From Aureispira sp. CCB-QB1 (GTDB lineage Bacteria > Bacteroidota > Bacteroidia > Chitinophagales > Saprospiraceae), in the NCBI GenBank assembly GCA_945870185.1, contig CAMBRK010000009.1, forward strand, positions 23,491 to 87,490: a stretch of DNA of 64,000 nucleotides. The letters are read 5' to 3'. Position 1 is the first letter of the stretch. Every line of letters starts with the position of its first letter. The translations under genes and the position numbers were made by a program. Shown piece after piece: positions 45,501-54,406 of this stretch. The notes below the pieces were generated by a model, which was not told the DNA's origin, did not search any database, and saw only the letters and a program-made list of their open reading frames with translations.

Positions 45501-45878
45501 GATCCACTTTTGGCTACAGAATTAAGGTCATGTGTATTTATGAATGAAGGTAATATGAAAATCAGAAAAGTAAGTTTACCATCTGAGGCTCAGTACAGTC
45601 CTGTATATGCTATTTGTATAAAAGATGTCAATGGCGACAAATATCCTGATTTGATCCTGGGCGGAAATTTATATGGCGTTCAACCAGAGGTGGGAAGATA
45701 TGACGCTTCATATGGAAATATTCTGGTCAATGATGGGAAAGCCAACTTTAAAGATGAGTCCGTAAAATATGGTTTTTCTGTAAAAGGAGAGATCAGAAGC
45801 ATCATCAATGATGGACAAAAAGTACATGTTTTCAGAAATAATGACCGCGTAATGTCATATAAAATTCCAATACAATGA
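42567..45878 (+). CDS. FG-GAP/VCBS-repeat, ASPIC/UnbV lipoprotein 2
   Basis: 1103 aa with lipobox LISC near residue 23. About fourteen calcium-loop repeats: seven before the ASPIC/UnbV region (DINNDGLQDVYMVSN, DVNNDGFNDIFVTDM, DLDNDGDLDLVVNN) and seven after (DINGDGLQDMVIPG, DADSDGDNDLYLASGG, DVNGDKYPDLILGG). ASPIC/UnbV at about 515-605 (LWPSGKKTIASNVK). Shares its whole length with the other two members, for example YHHQFTRNTFQKNNGN versus YHHQYARNALHKNIGN in protein 1. Starts inside the stop of the small lipoprotein (ATGA) and ends in another ATGA overlap, so translation is coupled. Confidence 0.85.
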   Translation: MILRLTKLSFYLLSLIFFGLISCKKDASTISESMLFDLKDNKSIGVDFVNTLTDTKEFNVYKYRNYYNGGGVAIGDINNDGLQDVYMVSNQASNKLYLNKGDWKFEDITAAAGCGGQKAWSTGVTMVDINGDGFLDIYVCNSGDIKGDNKENELFINQGNNTFKESAKEYGLNDPGFSTHASFFDYDKDGDLDVYILNNSFQAIGSFNLRKNERPVRDALGGDKLMENRNGKFVDVSEKAGIYGSVIGFGLGITIGDVNRDGWEDIYISNDFFERDYLYINQKNGTFKEDLTNQIMATSAASMGADIADVNNDGFNDIFVTDMLPYDYERLKSVTTFDDWDRYNYGVSNGYHHQFTRNTFQKNNGNNTFSEISRYSGVEASDWSWGALFFDMDNDGNKDLFIANGIYRDLTDQDYLQYIANESVMTSIIKEDGVNYKELIDIIPSRPIANQAYYNRGNFNFEISKSTGLMTEGFSNGSAYGDLDNDGDLDLVVNNVNMPCFIYENQASQTRGNSFIKIQLKGGGKNPNAVGAYITATDEKGQKYHYENQPARGFESCMDPRINIGLGKAKIISLEVLWPSGKKTIASNVKVNQFLKLDEKDALANEKPEAMASKAFWSETSEYINYTHTENQYVDFNRERLIYHMMSTQGPKVAQGDINGDGLQDMVIPGAKGFATTIYMQDKDGKYKMMPSSPVFEKYKEAEHVKALLFDADSDGDNDLYLASGGTEISEYSELLSDLIFFNDGKGNFSDSGQKLPNSNDLVSTGDVSYGDLDGDSDMDIFVGERVKVGRYGASCSGYILINDGKGKYQDMTSKWSPELQNIGLITSSVIADIDGDKKLDLIIAGEFMPVTIFKNNGTSLTKMKEDESNYGWWNTLAVADLDNDGDMDIVAGNHGQNSRFKASTDYPIKLLYSDFDANGDEDPVFCKTYPDRKDYPYALRHHLMARMPLLKKKYQNFESFKKASITDILSTDQLKNVDPLLATELRSCVFMNEGNMKIRKVSLPSEAQYSPVYAICIKDVNGDKYPDLILGGNLYGVQPEVGRYDASYGNILVNDGKANFKDESVKYGFSVKGEIRSIINDGQKVHVFRNNDRVMSYKIPIQ

Positions 45879-48800
45879 ACACCATAAAATCATCGTTTTT
45901 ATTTCTTCTCATTTTTGCAGTGTCTTGTAAAAAAGAAGGGAAAATATCGAATACATCATCAGTTTTTAAGGTTTTGGGTTCTGATGAGACCGGAATCAGT
46001 TTTACCAATCAACTGAAAGAAGGAACATCACTAAATATTATCGAATTTCTTTACTATTATAATGGGGGTGGTGTGGCTGTAGGCGATATCAATAATGACG
46101 GACTCGATGATATTTATTTGGCTGGCAATGAGGTCAATGATCAACTATATCTGAACAAAGGGGGATTAAAGTTTGAAAATATCACAGAAAAAGCAGGCAT
46201 CAAAAATATGAATACTTGGTCCACAGGTGTCAATTTTGATGATGTCAATGGTGATGGATATAAAGATATCTATGTATGTAAGGTATCCATGTCTGATACC
46301 AATGCTGAGGAACATAATCTTTTGTATATCAATCAGAAAAATGGAACATTTAAAGAAATGTCTAAGGAATATGGGTTGGATTTTAAGGGATTCTCCACCC
46401 AATCCGTATTTTTTGACTATGATGGAGACGGAGATTTGGATATGTATTTACTCAATCAAAACATACACAGCGTAAATAGTTACGGCACCATAGAAAAAAG
46501 AAAGGAAAAAGACCCATATGCTGGCGATAAATTGTATGAAAACAAACTCAATGATGGTGGTAAATTTGTAGATGTTACAGAGTCAGCAGGTATATTTAGT
46601 AGTCCACTGGGTTATGGATTAGGGATCATAGCTTCCGATGTAAACAATGATGGCTGGACTGATCTATACGTAGGTAATGATTTTCACGAAAATGATTATC
46701 TTTATATCAATAATGGAGATAAGACATTCAGAGAAATTGCAGCTTCCGCTTTTTCACATACTACACAATTTAGCATGGGTGTAGATGCAGCCGATGTCAA
46801 TCAAGATGGCTGGCTCGATATATTCAGTACCGATATGTTGCCTTATGACCCTAACGTGACTTTGGTTTCTGCCGGAGAAGATTCAGATCAGATAAAGAAT
46901 ATAAAAAAGGATTTTGGATTCAATGCCCAAAGTGCTCGCAATCACTTTCAAATCAATCAACAAGATGGTACTTTTGCAGATGTGGCTTACATGACAGAAA
47001 CATTTGCTACAGACTGGAGTTGGTCGGTATTGATGCAGGATTTTGACAACGATGCAGCATGTGATATTTTCATTACTAATGGCATAGTCAAAAGACCCAA
47101 TAATTTGGACTACATTAATTTCCTTAATGAATACGACAATAAAAATCCTGGACAAACCAAAGACAGAACAAAAAAACTCATAGAAAAAATGCCTTCTGAG
47201 CCATTGGGAAATATACTCTTCAAAAATAAAGGTAATTTAACGTTCTCAAAAGTCACCGAATCTTCAGTGGGTGAGCTTGACTTTTCTACTGGAGCTGCAT
47301 ATGCCGACCTGGATAATGATGGAGATTTAGATATTGTAGTAAACAGCATCAATCAAGCATCAAGTATATATCAAAACAATTCTAAAAATGGCGCGTCAAT
47401 TACTTTTGAACTTCAAAATATAGCAGGCAAAACCAATAAAGGTACCAAAGTATTACTCTATACTAACAAAGGAAATTTATACAAAGAGTTGCAAACTACA
47501 AGAGGGTTTATGTCTGCGAGTACTTCACAAGTGTTTTTTGGATTGGATAAGAGTATGACTATTGATTCAGCACTAGTCGTTTGGCCAGGAAACAAAACTC
47601 AAAAAATTGAAAAATTTATTCTAAATCAAAAAAATATTGTAAAAAGAAATTCTGAGACTAATAAATCAGACTATAAATCTGTTGTGTTTTCTTCTGATTA
47701 TAAGGTTTCTGTGTTGCCCATACGACATGAAGAAAATAAATATTTTGATGAAAATAGTGAAAAACTGATTCCTGAGCGGTTGTCTTTTGAAGGTCCTGCT
47801 GTTTTAGTATCGGACTTTAATAGTGATGGTATAGATGATATTTATGCAGGAGGTGCTAGAAATCAGGCTGCAAGGTTATATTTGGGCTCAAAGTCAGGTC
47901 AGTTTAATTTGATGAAGACAGCTGATTTTGTTACTGATGCAAAATATGAAGACGTTGATGCAGCTTTGATAGATTTTGATGGAGATGGAGACAAAGATAT
48001 ATACGTGGTAAGTGGAGGAAGTGATGCTAAGGAACTTGATAAAATATTGGAAGATCGCATTTATCTTAACAATGGGAATGGCATATTCAGAAGAATACCA
48101 TTGTCTTTACCACACACTAATGGTAGTTGTGTTTCTGTTGCTGATTATGATAATGATGGATTTGAAGATATTTTCGTAGGTGCTAGGTCGATACCGGGTT
48201 CTTATGGTTTATCACCTTACAGTTTTGTTTTAAAAAATCGTGGAGGGATGGGTATAGAAATTGCTTACAAAGAGAGATACGGTATGATTACTGATGGTGA
48301 GTGGGTTGATTTAGATGGTGATAAAGATATGGATTTGGTCATGTGTGGAGATTGGCAGAATATAATAGTACTCGAAAATGATGGTAAAGGTAAACTTAAT
48401 GATGCGAGCTCAAAACTCGGATTAGATAAATTTACTGGCTTGTGGAATACGGTCCATTTCTTTGATTGTAATAATGACGGTAAAATGGATATTCTTGTAG
48501 GTAATGCAGGTCTGAATCATAAATGGAAGGCATCAAATACACAGCCAGTTAAAATGTATATAGGCGATTTTGACCGAAATGGAGCAACAGAACCTATTAT
48601 TTTTTATCATTATTTTAGTAGGTATATGCCTTATGCTTCTTTGCCTTTGTTAGCTTCTCAAATGCCAGTTTTAAAGAAAAAGTTCACTTCTTATGAAAGC
48701 TTTAAAGGAGCTACAGATATCTCAGATTTATTTGCCGACTACAAAGAAAATCTAGTAGAAGAAAAATATCTCAATGAAATGCGTTCTGGATTTTTTGTAT

Positions 48801-49123
48801 CTTCTGAAGCTGGATATACTTTCCTTCCTTTGCCTGAGATTGACCAGATGAGTGATATTAAGAGCTTTATTCAAAATGCAGATAATGATTTCTTATACGT
48901 GGGAAATTATCATGAGTATACCTCTGAAAATGGTAAATCATCTTCAAATTCAGGTAGGGTATTAGGTAAGTTTAATACTTCTAAAATGACTTTTAGTGCT
49001 GGAACAAAGTTACCGCTTCCTATACAATTGAATCCAAGAAAGATTATTAAAACTAGTAAAGGTCAGTATATTGTGGCTACTAATAATGATAATATGTATT
49101 TACTAGAACATGAAAAGAAGTAG
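45875..49123 (+). CDS. FG-GAP/VCBS-repeat, ASPIC/UnbV lipoprotein 3
   Basis: 1082 aa with lipobox AVSC near residue 14. About thirteen calcium-loop repeats of the same pattern (DINNDGLDDIYLAGN, DYDGDGDLDMYLLNQN, DLDNDGDLDIVVNS, DFDGDGDKDIYVVSGG, DCNNDGKMDILVGN). The ASPIC/UnbV stretch is at about 505-590 (VWPGNKTQKIEKF). It is the most divergent of the three in the region after the first propeller and has its own C-terminal end. Coupled to protein 2 by ATGA. It is last in the operon and no terminator is clear before the convergent DUF2207 gene. Confidence 0.85.
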   Translation: MNTIKSSFLFLLIFAVSCKKEGKISNTSSVFKVLGSDETGISFTNQLKEGTSLNIIEFLYYYNGGGVAVGDINNDGLDDIYLAGNEVNDQLYLNKGGLKFENITEKAGIKNMNTWSTGVNFDDVNGDGYKDIYVCKVSMSDTNAEEHNLLYINQKNGTFKEMSKEYGLDFKGFSTQSVFFDYDGDGDLDMYLLNQNIHSVNSYGTIEKRKEKDPYAGDKLYENKLNDGGKFVDVTESAGIFSSPLGYGLGIIASDVNNDGWTDLYVGNDFHENDYLYINNGDKTFREIAASAFSHTTQFSMGVDAADVNQDGWLDIFSTDMLPYDPNVTLVSAGEDSDQIKNIKKDFGFNAQSARNHFQINQQDGTFADVAYMTETFATDWSWSVLMQDFDNDAACDIFITNGIVKRPNNLDYINFLNEYDNKNPGQTKDRTKKLIEKMPSEPLGNILFKNKGNLTFSKVTESSVGELDFSTGAAYADLDNDGDLDIVVNSINQASSIYQNNSKNGASITFELQNIAGKTNKGTKVLLYTNKGNLYKELQTTRGFMSASTSQVFFGLDKSMTIDSALVVWPGNKTQKIEKFILNQKNIVKRNSETNKSDYKSVVFSSDYKVSVLPIRHEENKYFDENSEKLIPERLSFEGPAVLVSDFNSDGIDDIYAGGARNQAARLYLGSKSGQFNLMKTADFVTDAKYEDVDAALIDFDGDGDKDIYVVSGGSDAKELDKILEDRIYLNNGNGIFRRIPLSLPHTNGSCVSVADYDNDGFEDIFVGARSIPGSYGLSPYSFVLKNRGGMGIEIAYKERYGMITDGEWVDLDGDKDMDLVMCGDWQNIIVLENDGKGKLNDASSKLGLDKFTGLWNTVHFFDCNNDGKMDILVGNAGLNHKWKASNTQPVKMYIGDFDRNGATEPIIFYHYFSRYMPYASLPLLASQMPVLKKKFTSYESFKGATDISDLFADYKENLVEEKYLNEMRSGFFVSSEAGYTFLPLPEIDQMSDIKSFIQNADNDFLYVGNYHEYTSENGKSSSNSGRVLGKFNTSKMTFSAGTKLPLPIQLNPRKIIKTSKGQYIVATNNDNMYLLEHEKK

Positions 49124-49193
49124 CTATCTAAAAGTAGCTCTAATAGATCTATTTCAAGTACATATTTAATATTTTTAAAATATGATAATTACA

Positions 49194-50885
49194 TTACCAG
49201 CTACTATCACCACCGCCACCAAAGCCACCGCCACTGAAACCACCGCCACCACCGCCGCTACCGCTGCCACCTGAAGGTGCGGGCACAGAAGTGAATGCAC
49301 TTTGGATATCCTGTATGCTATCTTCAAAGCTACTGCCAAACTCTGATGGGCTGAAAGCATGGCCGCTTCCATAGTAATATCCGCCAGGTGTGACATACCA
49401 TTTTGGAGGTTCTATGAGTAAGCCGTCAAATTTTTTGCTCCATTGTCTTGCATATCCGAAAATCATGGCATATGGAAGTGTCTTTTCAAAATAATCCGGA
49501 TCTTCTTTGATCAACCACTCGAGACGGTCTTTCTCAGCAGCTTTGACAAACATTTTGAAACCGAGTACTTGTTGGTATAAGTGAACTCCTTGTTGATTTT
49601 TCTTGAGCATATAACTTGCAAAAACGAATCCTATGATACTGCTCAGTCCGATAGCGACACCTAAAGCAAAAGATTCGAAAACTATTCCTAAAAATATAGC
49701 TAAGAAAGCTAGTAAAACTGAAGCTATCATAGAGTAGATTTGCATTTTGATCGAAACCGGATAATACACACCCATATTATTCAAATGTGTCTTTAACGAT
49801 ACTTTAGCAGCATTTAGATATTCATAAAACGAATTTTCAAGGTCTGAAACCATCACCGTATCACTATCCTTAAAGAGACCATCGAAGACTATAGTTTCAT
49901 ATGGGCCTGAATTTGCTGGTAAATCTTTGATTTTAGTGAGTTCATGATCATCCTTTCCCCAAGTTTTGGGTATTCTTTTCATGGTAAGATGACCATTATG
50001 TGCCCAATATGGGATCAATGCCAAGATATCCACGTTATCGGCTTTTTCGTCTATAAGTACGCCAGCTTCAGCAGGATTTAATTCTTTAGGAGGCGTGTAT
50101 TGTACCATTCTGACTATAGGGTAGTCTTTACCATATTTGGACCAAGTACGGTAGAATAGCCCACTGATCAACAAAAAGAATAAACCACCGATGCCTGCTT
50201 TACCATATTTTTCAAATAATACTTCCCATTTTCCGGGTCGTCTGACATAACTTACAGGCAAATTTATGGCAAATGTCAGGCCTTCTCCAGGTACGAAAGT
50301 ACGGGTAGATTCTCCTTGAAACTTACCCATGAGATAGGATAGGGTAGCGTCTTTGCTGGTGTCACCACGCATACCGGTATTAATAGCGTAGTCATTTTCA
50401 GTCATAGGTATGGCTTCATCAAGTTCGATACTGTATCTGATTTTTTTGATATCCACTTTTCTATCTCCGCCTAGAACATTCCAGTAAAACTCAGTGCGAT
50501 CATCAAAAAGAAGAAAACCTTTTTTGACTTTATAAGTGATTTCGTAGGTTTGAATACCATCTAAAAAAACATTTTTATCACCAATTTTTATAGTCAGATT
50601 ATTACTCTGAAACTGGGTCTGATATTTAAAATTTTTAACATCAATGTCATAAATGTCTAATTCTTTTTCTTCTCCATCGCGTCTGTATCGGTAAGGAATC
50701 GTCCTGATAAAGCCACGTCTCGGCTCTGAAAATTCCAAAGTGACCGTTTCTTTGACTTCAAAATATCCTTCTGAACCATAGATCTTTATTTGAACGAGAT
50801 AGTCATTGATGGTATAGTACTCAGCGTGCAGACATGAAGTCACCAGTATAAATAACCCGATAAGAATGCTTCTGGTCGAATGCAT
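49194..50885 (-). CDS. DUF2207 membrane protein with Gly-rich tail
   Basis: 563-aa envelope protein. Signal peptide 1-21 (CLHA). The extracytoplasmic DUF2207 domain, about residues 22-215, includes ITYKVKKGFLLFDDRTEFYWNVLGGD. One membrane helix near 233-248 and two more at about 380-425 follow. The C-terminus has the family's glycine/serine tail (GGSGSGGGGGGFSGGGFGG) ending in DSSW. The gene follows LemA, a pairing common in bacteria. The function of the pair is unknown; a role in envelope homeostasis is usually assumed. The DNA coding the tail is a short GGC-type repeat. Confidence 0.88.
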   Translation of the reverse strand: MHSTRSILIGLFILVTSCLHAEYYTINDYLVQIKIYGSEGYFEVKETVTLEFSEPRRGFIRTIPYRYRRDGEEKELDIYDIDVKNFKYQTQFQSNNLTIKIGDKNVFLDGIQTYEITYKVKKGFLLFDDRTEFYWNVLGGDRKVDIKKIRYSIELDEAIPMTENDYAINTGMRGDTSKDATLSYLMGKFQGESTRTFVPGEGLTFAINLPVSYVRRPGKWEVLFEKYGKAGIGGLFFLLISGLFYRTWSKYGKDYPIVRMVQYTPPKELNPAEAGVLIDEKADNVDILALIPYWAHNGHLTMKRIPKTWGKDDHELTKIKDLPANSGPYETIVFDGLFKDSDTVMVSDLENSFYEYLNAAKVSLKTHLNNMGVYYPVSIKMQIYSMIASVLLAFLAIFLGIVFESFALGVAIGLSSIIGFVFASYMLKKNQQGVHLYQQVLGFKMFVKAAEKDRLEWLIKEDPDYFEKTLPYAMIFGYARQWSKKFDGLLIEPPKWYVTPGGYYYGSGHAFSPSEFGSSFEDSIQDIQSAFTSVPAPSGGSGSGGGGGGFSGGGFGGGGDSSW

Positions 50886-50920
50886 AATGTGGAGATTGAT
50901 ATGATTTTTTGAAGAAAAAG

Positions 50921-50945
50921 TGCCGAAGGCAAGATACCTTCGGCA
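50921..50945 (-). terminator. Hairpin between lemA and the DUF2207 gene
   Basis: TGCCGAAGG (50921-50929) pairs perfectly with CCTTCGGCA (50937-50945) around a 7-nt loop. On the minus strand it is followed by CTTTTTC. It lies after lemA and before the DUF2207 start, so it may reduce rather than stop readthrough. Confidence 0.6.
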
Positions 50946-50971
50946 ACATGTATTTTTATACGAAGTATTCC

Positions 50972-51526
50972 TTAAAACTGAACTATAGGATTGCTTCTTT
51001 CGGCATCATTTTCGATTTCAAAGAAGTCAAACTTTTCAAAATGGAATTGATTGGCGATCAGATTAGATGGAAATGCTTCTACTGCTGTATTGTTGTCTCT
51101 TACAAGAGCATTGTAATATCTTCTCGCATTGCTTAGACTATCTTCCACTTCGCCCAAGGTATTTTGAAGTTGGATAAAGTTAGTATTTGCTTTAAGATCA
51201 GGATAATTTTCTGAAAGTGCAAATAATGATTTCAACGTACCAGAAAGCGCGTTTTCTGCCTGCACCTGAGCATTGATGTTGCCACCTGAGCCAGCGCTCA
51301 TAGCTTGATTACGAGCTTGAATGACTTTTTCTAAGGTGCCACTTTCGTGTGATGCATATCCTTTTACAGTATTTACTAGATTAGGTATGAGGTCGTATCT
51401 TCTTTTGAGCTGTACATCAATGCCGGACCAGGCTTCGAGTACTTTATTTTTTAAAGATACTAATTTGTTGTACAACGACATGACCACAAGGCCTACTAAA
51501 ACAAGAACAATAAGTGCTATCCACAT
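50972..51526 (-). CDS. LemA family protein
   Basis: 184 aa. N-terminal membrane anchor (residues 1-20, WIALIVLVLVGLVVMSLY) then the coiled helical LemA domain: LKNKVLEAWSGIDVQLKRRYDLIPNLVNTVKGYASHE, quoted in part, and FIQLQNTLGEVEDSLSNARRYYNALVRD, which is the family's best motif. C-terminus ends with a basic/aromatic segment (NAERSNPIVQF). Anchored in the inner membrane with the helical part outside. First gene of a two-gene unit with DUF2207. Usually linked to envelope stability; exact role unknown. Confidence 0.93.
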   Translation of the reverse strand: MWIALIVLVLVGLVVMSLYNKLVSLKNKVLEAWSGIDVQLKRRYDLIPNLVNTVKGYASHESGTLEKVIQARNQAMSAGSGGNINAQVQAENALSGTLKSLFALSENYPDLKANTNFIQLQNTLGEVEDSLSNARRYYNALVRDNNTAVEAFPSNLIANQFHFEKFDFFEIENDAERSNPIVQF

Positions 51527-51659
51527 GATTTTTAAATTTTAATTTGATCTGGATATAAAACAATAGTGATCGTCTAATAGTTCCGTTTTGGTAAATATAC
51601 CGATCAATGAATTGAAAAAAACGATGAAGGTTGTTTATTTCATGATTTACTTTTACTTA

Positions 51660-52475
51660 TTACTTCTCCTCCTCCACCAATATAAGACCATATAGTTTTT
51701 GGGTAAAAGGTCCAGATTCGTATTTCACGTGATCTATCTGAGTGATAGGAGATATCCTTTTGGTACTGGCACTCAAAAATAGCTCGTCAGCTTCATATAC
51801 TTCTTGCAAGGTAACGGGTCTGATTTCTAGTGGCATGACTTCTTGACAAATAGATATGATTCTTTTTCGGGTGATACCTTCTAGCATGCCGATATCTGGC
51901 GTGATCAAAACTCCGGATTTGATGATGAAAATATTAGACCTAGATGATTCAGTCACATAGCCATTTTTGTGGTACAATACATCATCGGCATCTATACTTT
52001 TGAGTGTGGGCAAGAGTGATATCGGTGTGATGTAGTTGATAGATTTTACGGTATAAAGTTCTCTTTGGTGAGCAACAGACATCAAGTGAAGACCTTTGTC
52101 ATAAGGATGAAATTGAAAAGGCCTGGCTATCATCATGACATTGCCTTCTGTAGGTGTATATACGTCGTCAGCATATCCACCGGTGCAAACCATTCTGATT
52201 CCTAGAAGAGGCTCGTCGTGCAGCTCGATGAGTTTGTATATATTTTGTTTTAGGAAGTCTCTTGAAAACGGACATGATAGATGCATACCAGCCAAAGATC
52301 TTTCAAATCTATCCAAATAATCTTCCAAAAAAATAGGTTTTCCATCTATGGCTCTGAAAAAATCAAACACACCGTAACCTCTGAGTAATGCGATGTCATG
52401 AATGTTTATTTGGGCTTCTTCAGAAGGCATGATGTTGCCATTTACAAATACAAATTGGTTTTTGGTGTTGATCAT
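51660..52475 (-). CDS. Class IV aminotransferase (PLP fold type IV)
   Basis: 271-aa PLP enzyme. N-terminus VFVNGNIMPSEEAQINIHDIALLRGYGVFDFFRA is the family's opening pattern. The Schiff-base lysine is in YTVKSINYI (about 149), and the conserved Glu lies in NGYVTESSRSNIFI. Members include branched-chain aminotransferase (IlvE), D-amino-acid aminotransferase and ADC lyase (PabC); I cannot separate them here. The start codon shares one base with the stop of the sigma-54 regulator (TAATG), so translation is coupled to it. That link is unusual and may mean regulation by the same signal. Confidence 0.85.
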   Translation of the reverse strand: MINTKNQFVFVNGNIMPSEEAQINIHDIALLRGYGVFDFFRAIDGKPIFLEDYLDRFERSLAGMHLSCPFSRDFLKQNIYKLIELHDEPLLGIRMVCTGGYADDVYTPTEGNVMMIARPFQFHPYDKGLHLMSVAHQRELYTVKSINYITPISLLPTLKSIDADDVLYHKNGYVTESSRSNIFIIKSGVLITPDIGMLEGITRKRIISICQEVMPLEIRPVTLQEVYEADELFLSASTKRISPITQIDHVKYESGPFTQKLYGLILVEEEK

Positions 52476-53746
52476 TAGTCCGGAATATTATATTCTTTTA
52501 TTTTTCTATACAGTGTTCTTTCAGATATACCTAGTTCATCTGCGGCATCTTTACGGCGGTTATTGAATTTTTTTAATGACTTGCGTATCATATCTTTTTC
52601 CATATCTTCTATGGAAAGGATTTCGTCTACATCTTCAGAGTCGTTGTATCCACTTCCAGCTTTACCGTGTAAAATAATAGGTCTATTAGGATCATAATGT
52701 TCAAAACCTTGTTCATGAAATTCCTGATTAGGTTCAAAAGCTTTTCTGATCATCGATTCTGTACTAAATCCAGTGTTTGATTTGAGTTTACTGATATCAG
52801 GTAAAGTCAGATCATTGGCCCTTACCAATTCATAAATCAATGATTTGAGATCGCTGAGGTCGCTTTTCATTTCTAGCAAGAACTTAAATAATATTTCTCT
52901 TTCGTGAAAACCACTTTCGCTACCTGCAGTAAATCCGCTACCTACACTCGGTAATAATCTACTTTTAATATGAGGTGCAATATCAATCAGGCCCTCTGCA
53001 TCTATTTCTTTTTCTTCGGTAAGAACACTAAGTTGTTCTACCATATTTTTTAGTTCTCTGATATTTCCAGGCCAACGATAATTTTCTATCATCAGCTTAG
53101 CATCTGCTGTCAGCGTTACAGAGTCCGTTCTATATTTTTCTGCAAAATCACCCGCAAATTTTCTGAAAAGCAAGTAGATATCTTCTCGTCTCTCATGTAA
53201 AGCAGGCACTCTTATCGGCACCGTATTTAGCCTGTAATATAGATCTTCTCTAAATTTTCCAGCTTGAATTTTATCTTCCAGATTGACATTGGTAGCAGCT
53301 ACAACACGTACATCGGTATTGAGCACTTTGGATGATCCTACTCTTAAGAATTCACCGCTTTCGAGTATTCTAAGAAGATAAGCCTGAGTATCCAATGGCA
53401 TTTCGCCTATTTCATCTAAGAATATGGTACCACTATTTACAGTTTCGAAATATCCTTTACGTTCTGATACTGCCCCGGTAAATGACCCTTTTTCATGGCC
53501 AAATAATTCAGAATTGATCGTACCCGGTGGAATGGCGCCACAGTTTATAGCTATGAAATTATTGTGCTTTCTGACGGATAAGTCATGAATAATACGGCTA
53601 AATACTTCTTTACCTACTCCACTCTCTCCCTGGATCAAAACAGAAAGATCTGTATTGGCTACCCGGACCGCAGTATGTAAGGCACGTTCTAATAATGGAG
53701 AACGACCTATGATGCCAAATCTTTGTTTTACACTTTGTAGGTTCAA
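52475..53746 (-). CDS. Sigma-54-dependent activator without an N-terminal receiver domain
   Basis: 423 aa. AAA+ domain from residue 10: Walker A GESGVGKE (40-47), the sigma-54 contact loop GSFTGA (87-92, a Ser variant of GAFTGA), Walker B GTIFLDE (106-112), and the R-finger region YYRLNTVPIRVPALHERREDI. A Fis-type helix-turn-helix forms the last 40 residues (RRKDAADELGISERTLYRKIKEY). No receiver or GAF domain precedes the AAA+ part, so it is either constitutive or controlled in trans, possibly by the linker at about 270-370. In many Bacteroidota an activator of this form follows miaB, as it does here beyond a Uma2 gene. Confidence 0.93.
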   Translation of the reverse strand: MNLQSVKQRFGIIGRSPLLERALHTAVRVANTDLSVLIQGESGVGKEVFSRIIHDLSVRKHNNFIAINCGAIPPGTINSELFGHEKGSFTGAVSERKGYFETVNSGTIFLDEIGEMPLDTQAYLLRILESGEFLRVGSSKVLNTDVRVVAATNVNLEDKIQAGKFREDLYYRLNTVPIRVPALHERREDIYLLFRKFAGDFAEKYRTDSVTLTADAKLMIENYRWPGNIRELKNMVEQLSVLTEEKEIDAEGLIDIAPHIKSRLLPSVGSGFTAGSESGFHEREILFKFLLEMKSDLSDLKSLIYELVRANDLTLPDISKLKSNTGFSTESMIRKAFEPNQEFHEQGFEHYDPNRPIILHGKAGSGYNDSEDVDEILSIEDMEKDMIRKSLKKFNNRRKDAADELGISERTLYRKIKEYNIPD

Positions 53747-53767
53747 TGTTTTTTATATTTGATTGAA

Positions 53768-54394
53768 TTATTCTTTAAAAATATCTGCAACTTTGATTTC
53801 TAATCCTTTTAGTACCTTACTCGTCATGTTATCATTAGCTGTGTATGGCTTGCTGCCAATGTAAGTTCCTTTGGCAAGACTGTAAATAATGACATACTCA
53901 TAATCCGGATATACTATCCAATATTCCTTAATGCCTGCTTCCTGATAGATTTCGTACTTGTCAGTAAGTTCTATTTGTTTATTGCCCGGTGATAAGATTT
54001 CTACTACCAAATCGGGGGCACCTATACATCCACGGTCATCGAGTTTTTCAGGATCACATACTACTGTGAGGTCAGGCTGCACCACCGTCATGATCTTGCC
54101 ATCAGGTAATTTTTTGGCATTCTTTTTATATTTCTTAGAGATTTTTAGGTCTTCAGAAATAGGCAATCGAACATCGAAAGGTGCAGCATAAAGTCCACAC
54201 TTTTTTTCTTGCAAGAACAACCATATCAATCCTTGTAATTGAGTGGATATCCCTTGATGTCTTCTGCTAGGAGCAGGAGACATTTTCATGATTTTTCCTT
54301 TGATCAGTTCTACTCTCTCATCAAATACCCAAGATAGGTAGTCTGCGTATGAATAGACTTTATTGATGTCCAATTGGTTGATATCGGTGACCAT
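53768..54394 (-). CDS. Uma2 family (DUF820) putative nuclease-fold protein
   Basis: 208 aa. The Uma2/DUF820 domain, a PD-(D/E)XK nuclease-like fold, shows its motifs: ERVELIKGKIMKMSPAPSRRHQGIS at the start, PDLTVVCDPEKLDDRGCIGAPDLVVEILSPGN in the middle (conserved Asp and Glu), and IKEYWIVYPDYEYVIIY near the end. Activity of the family is not known. It sits 13 nt behind miaB and 22 nt before the sigma-54 activator, so it lies inside a unit that in many Bacteroidota has only miaB followed directly by the activator. It is probably an insertion (inference). Confidence 0.85.
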   Translation of the reverse strand: MVTDINQLDINKVYSYADYLSWVFDERVELIKGKIMKMSPAPSRRHQGISTQLQGLIWLFLQEKKCGLYAAPFDVRLPISEDLKISKKYKKNAKKLPDGKIMTVVQPDLTVVCDPEKLDDRGCIGAPDLVVEILSPGNKQIELTDKYEIYQEAGIKEYWIVYPDYEYVIIYSLAKGTYIGSKPYTANDNMTSKVLKGLEIKVADIFKE

Positions 54395-54406
54395 GGTTAT
54401 ATATTT

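Noticed and set aside
49175..49396. Ala/Val-rich 73-codon frame at the end of the DUF2207 gene
   Set aside because: Frame-shifted reading of the glycine-rich tail of the real gene.
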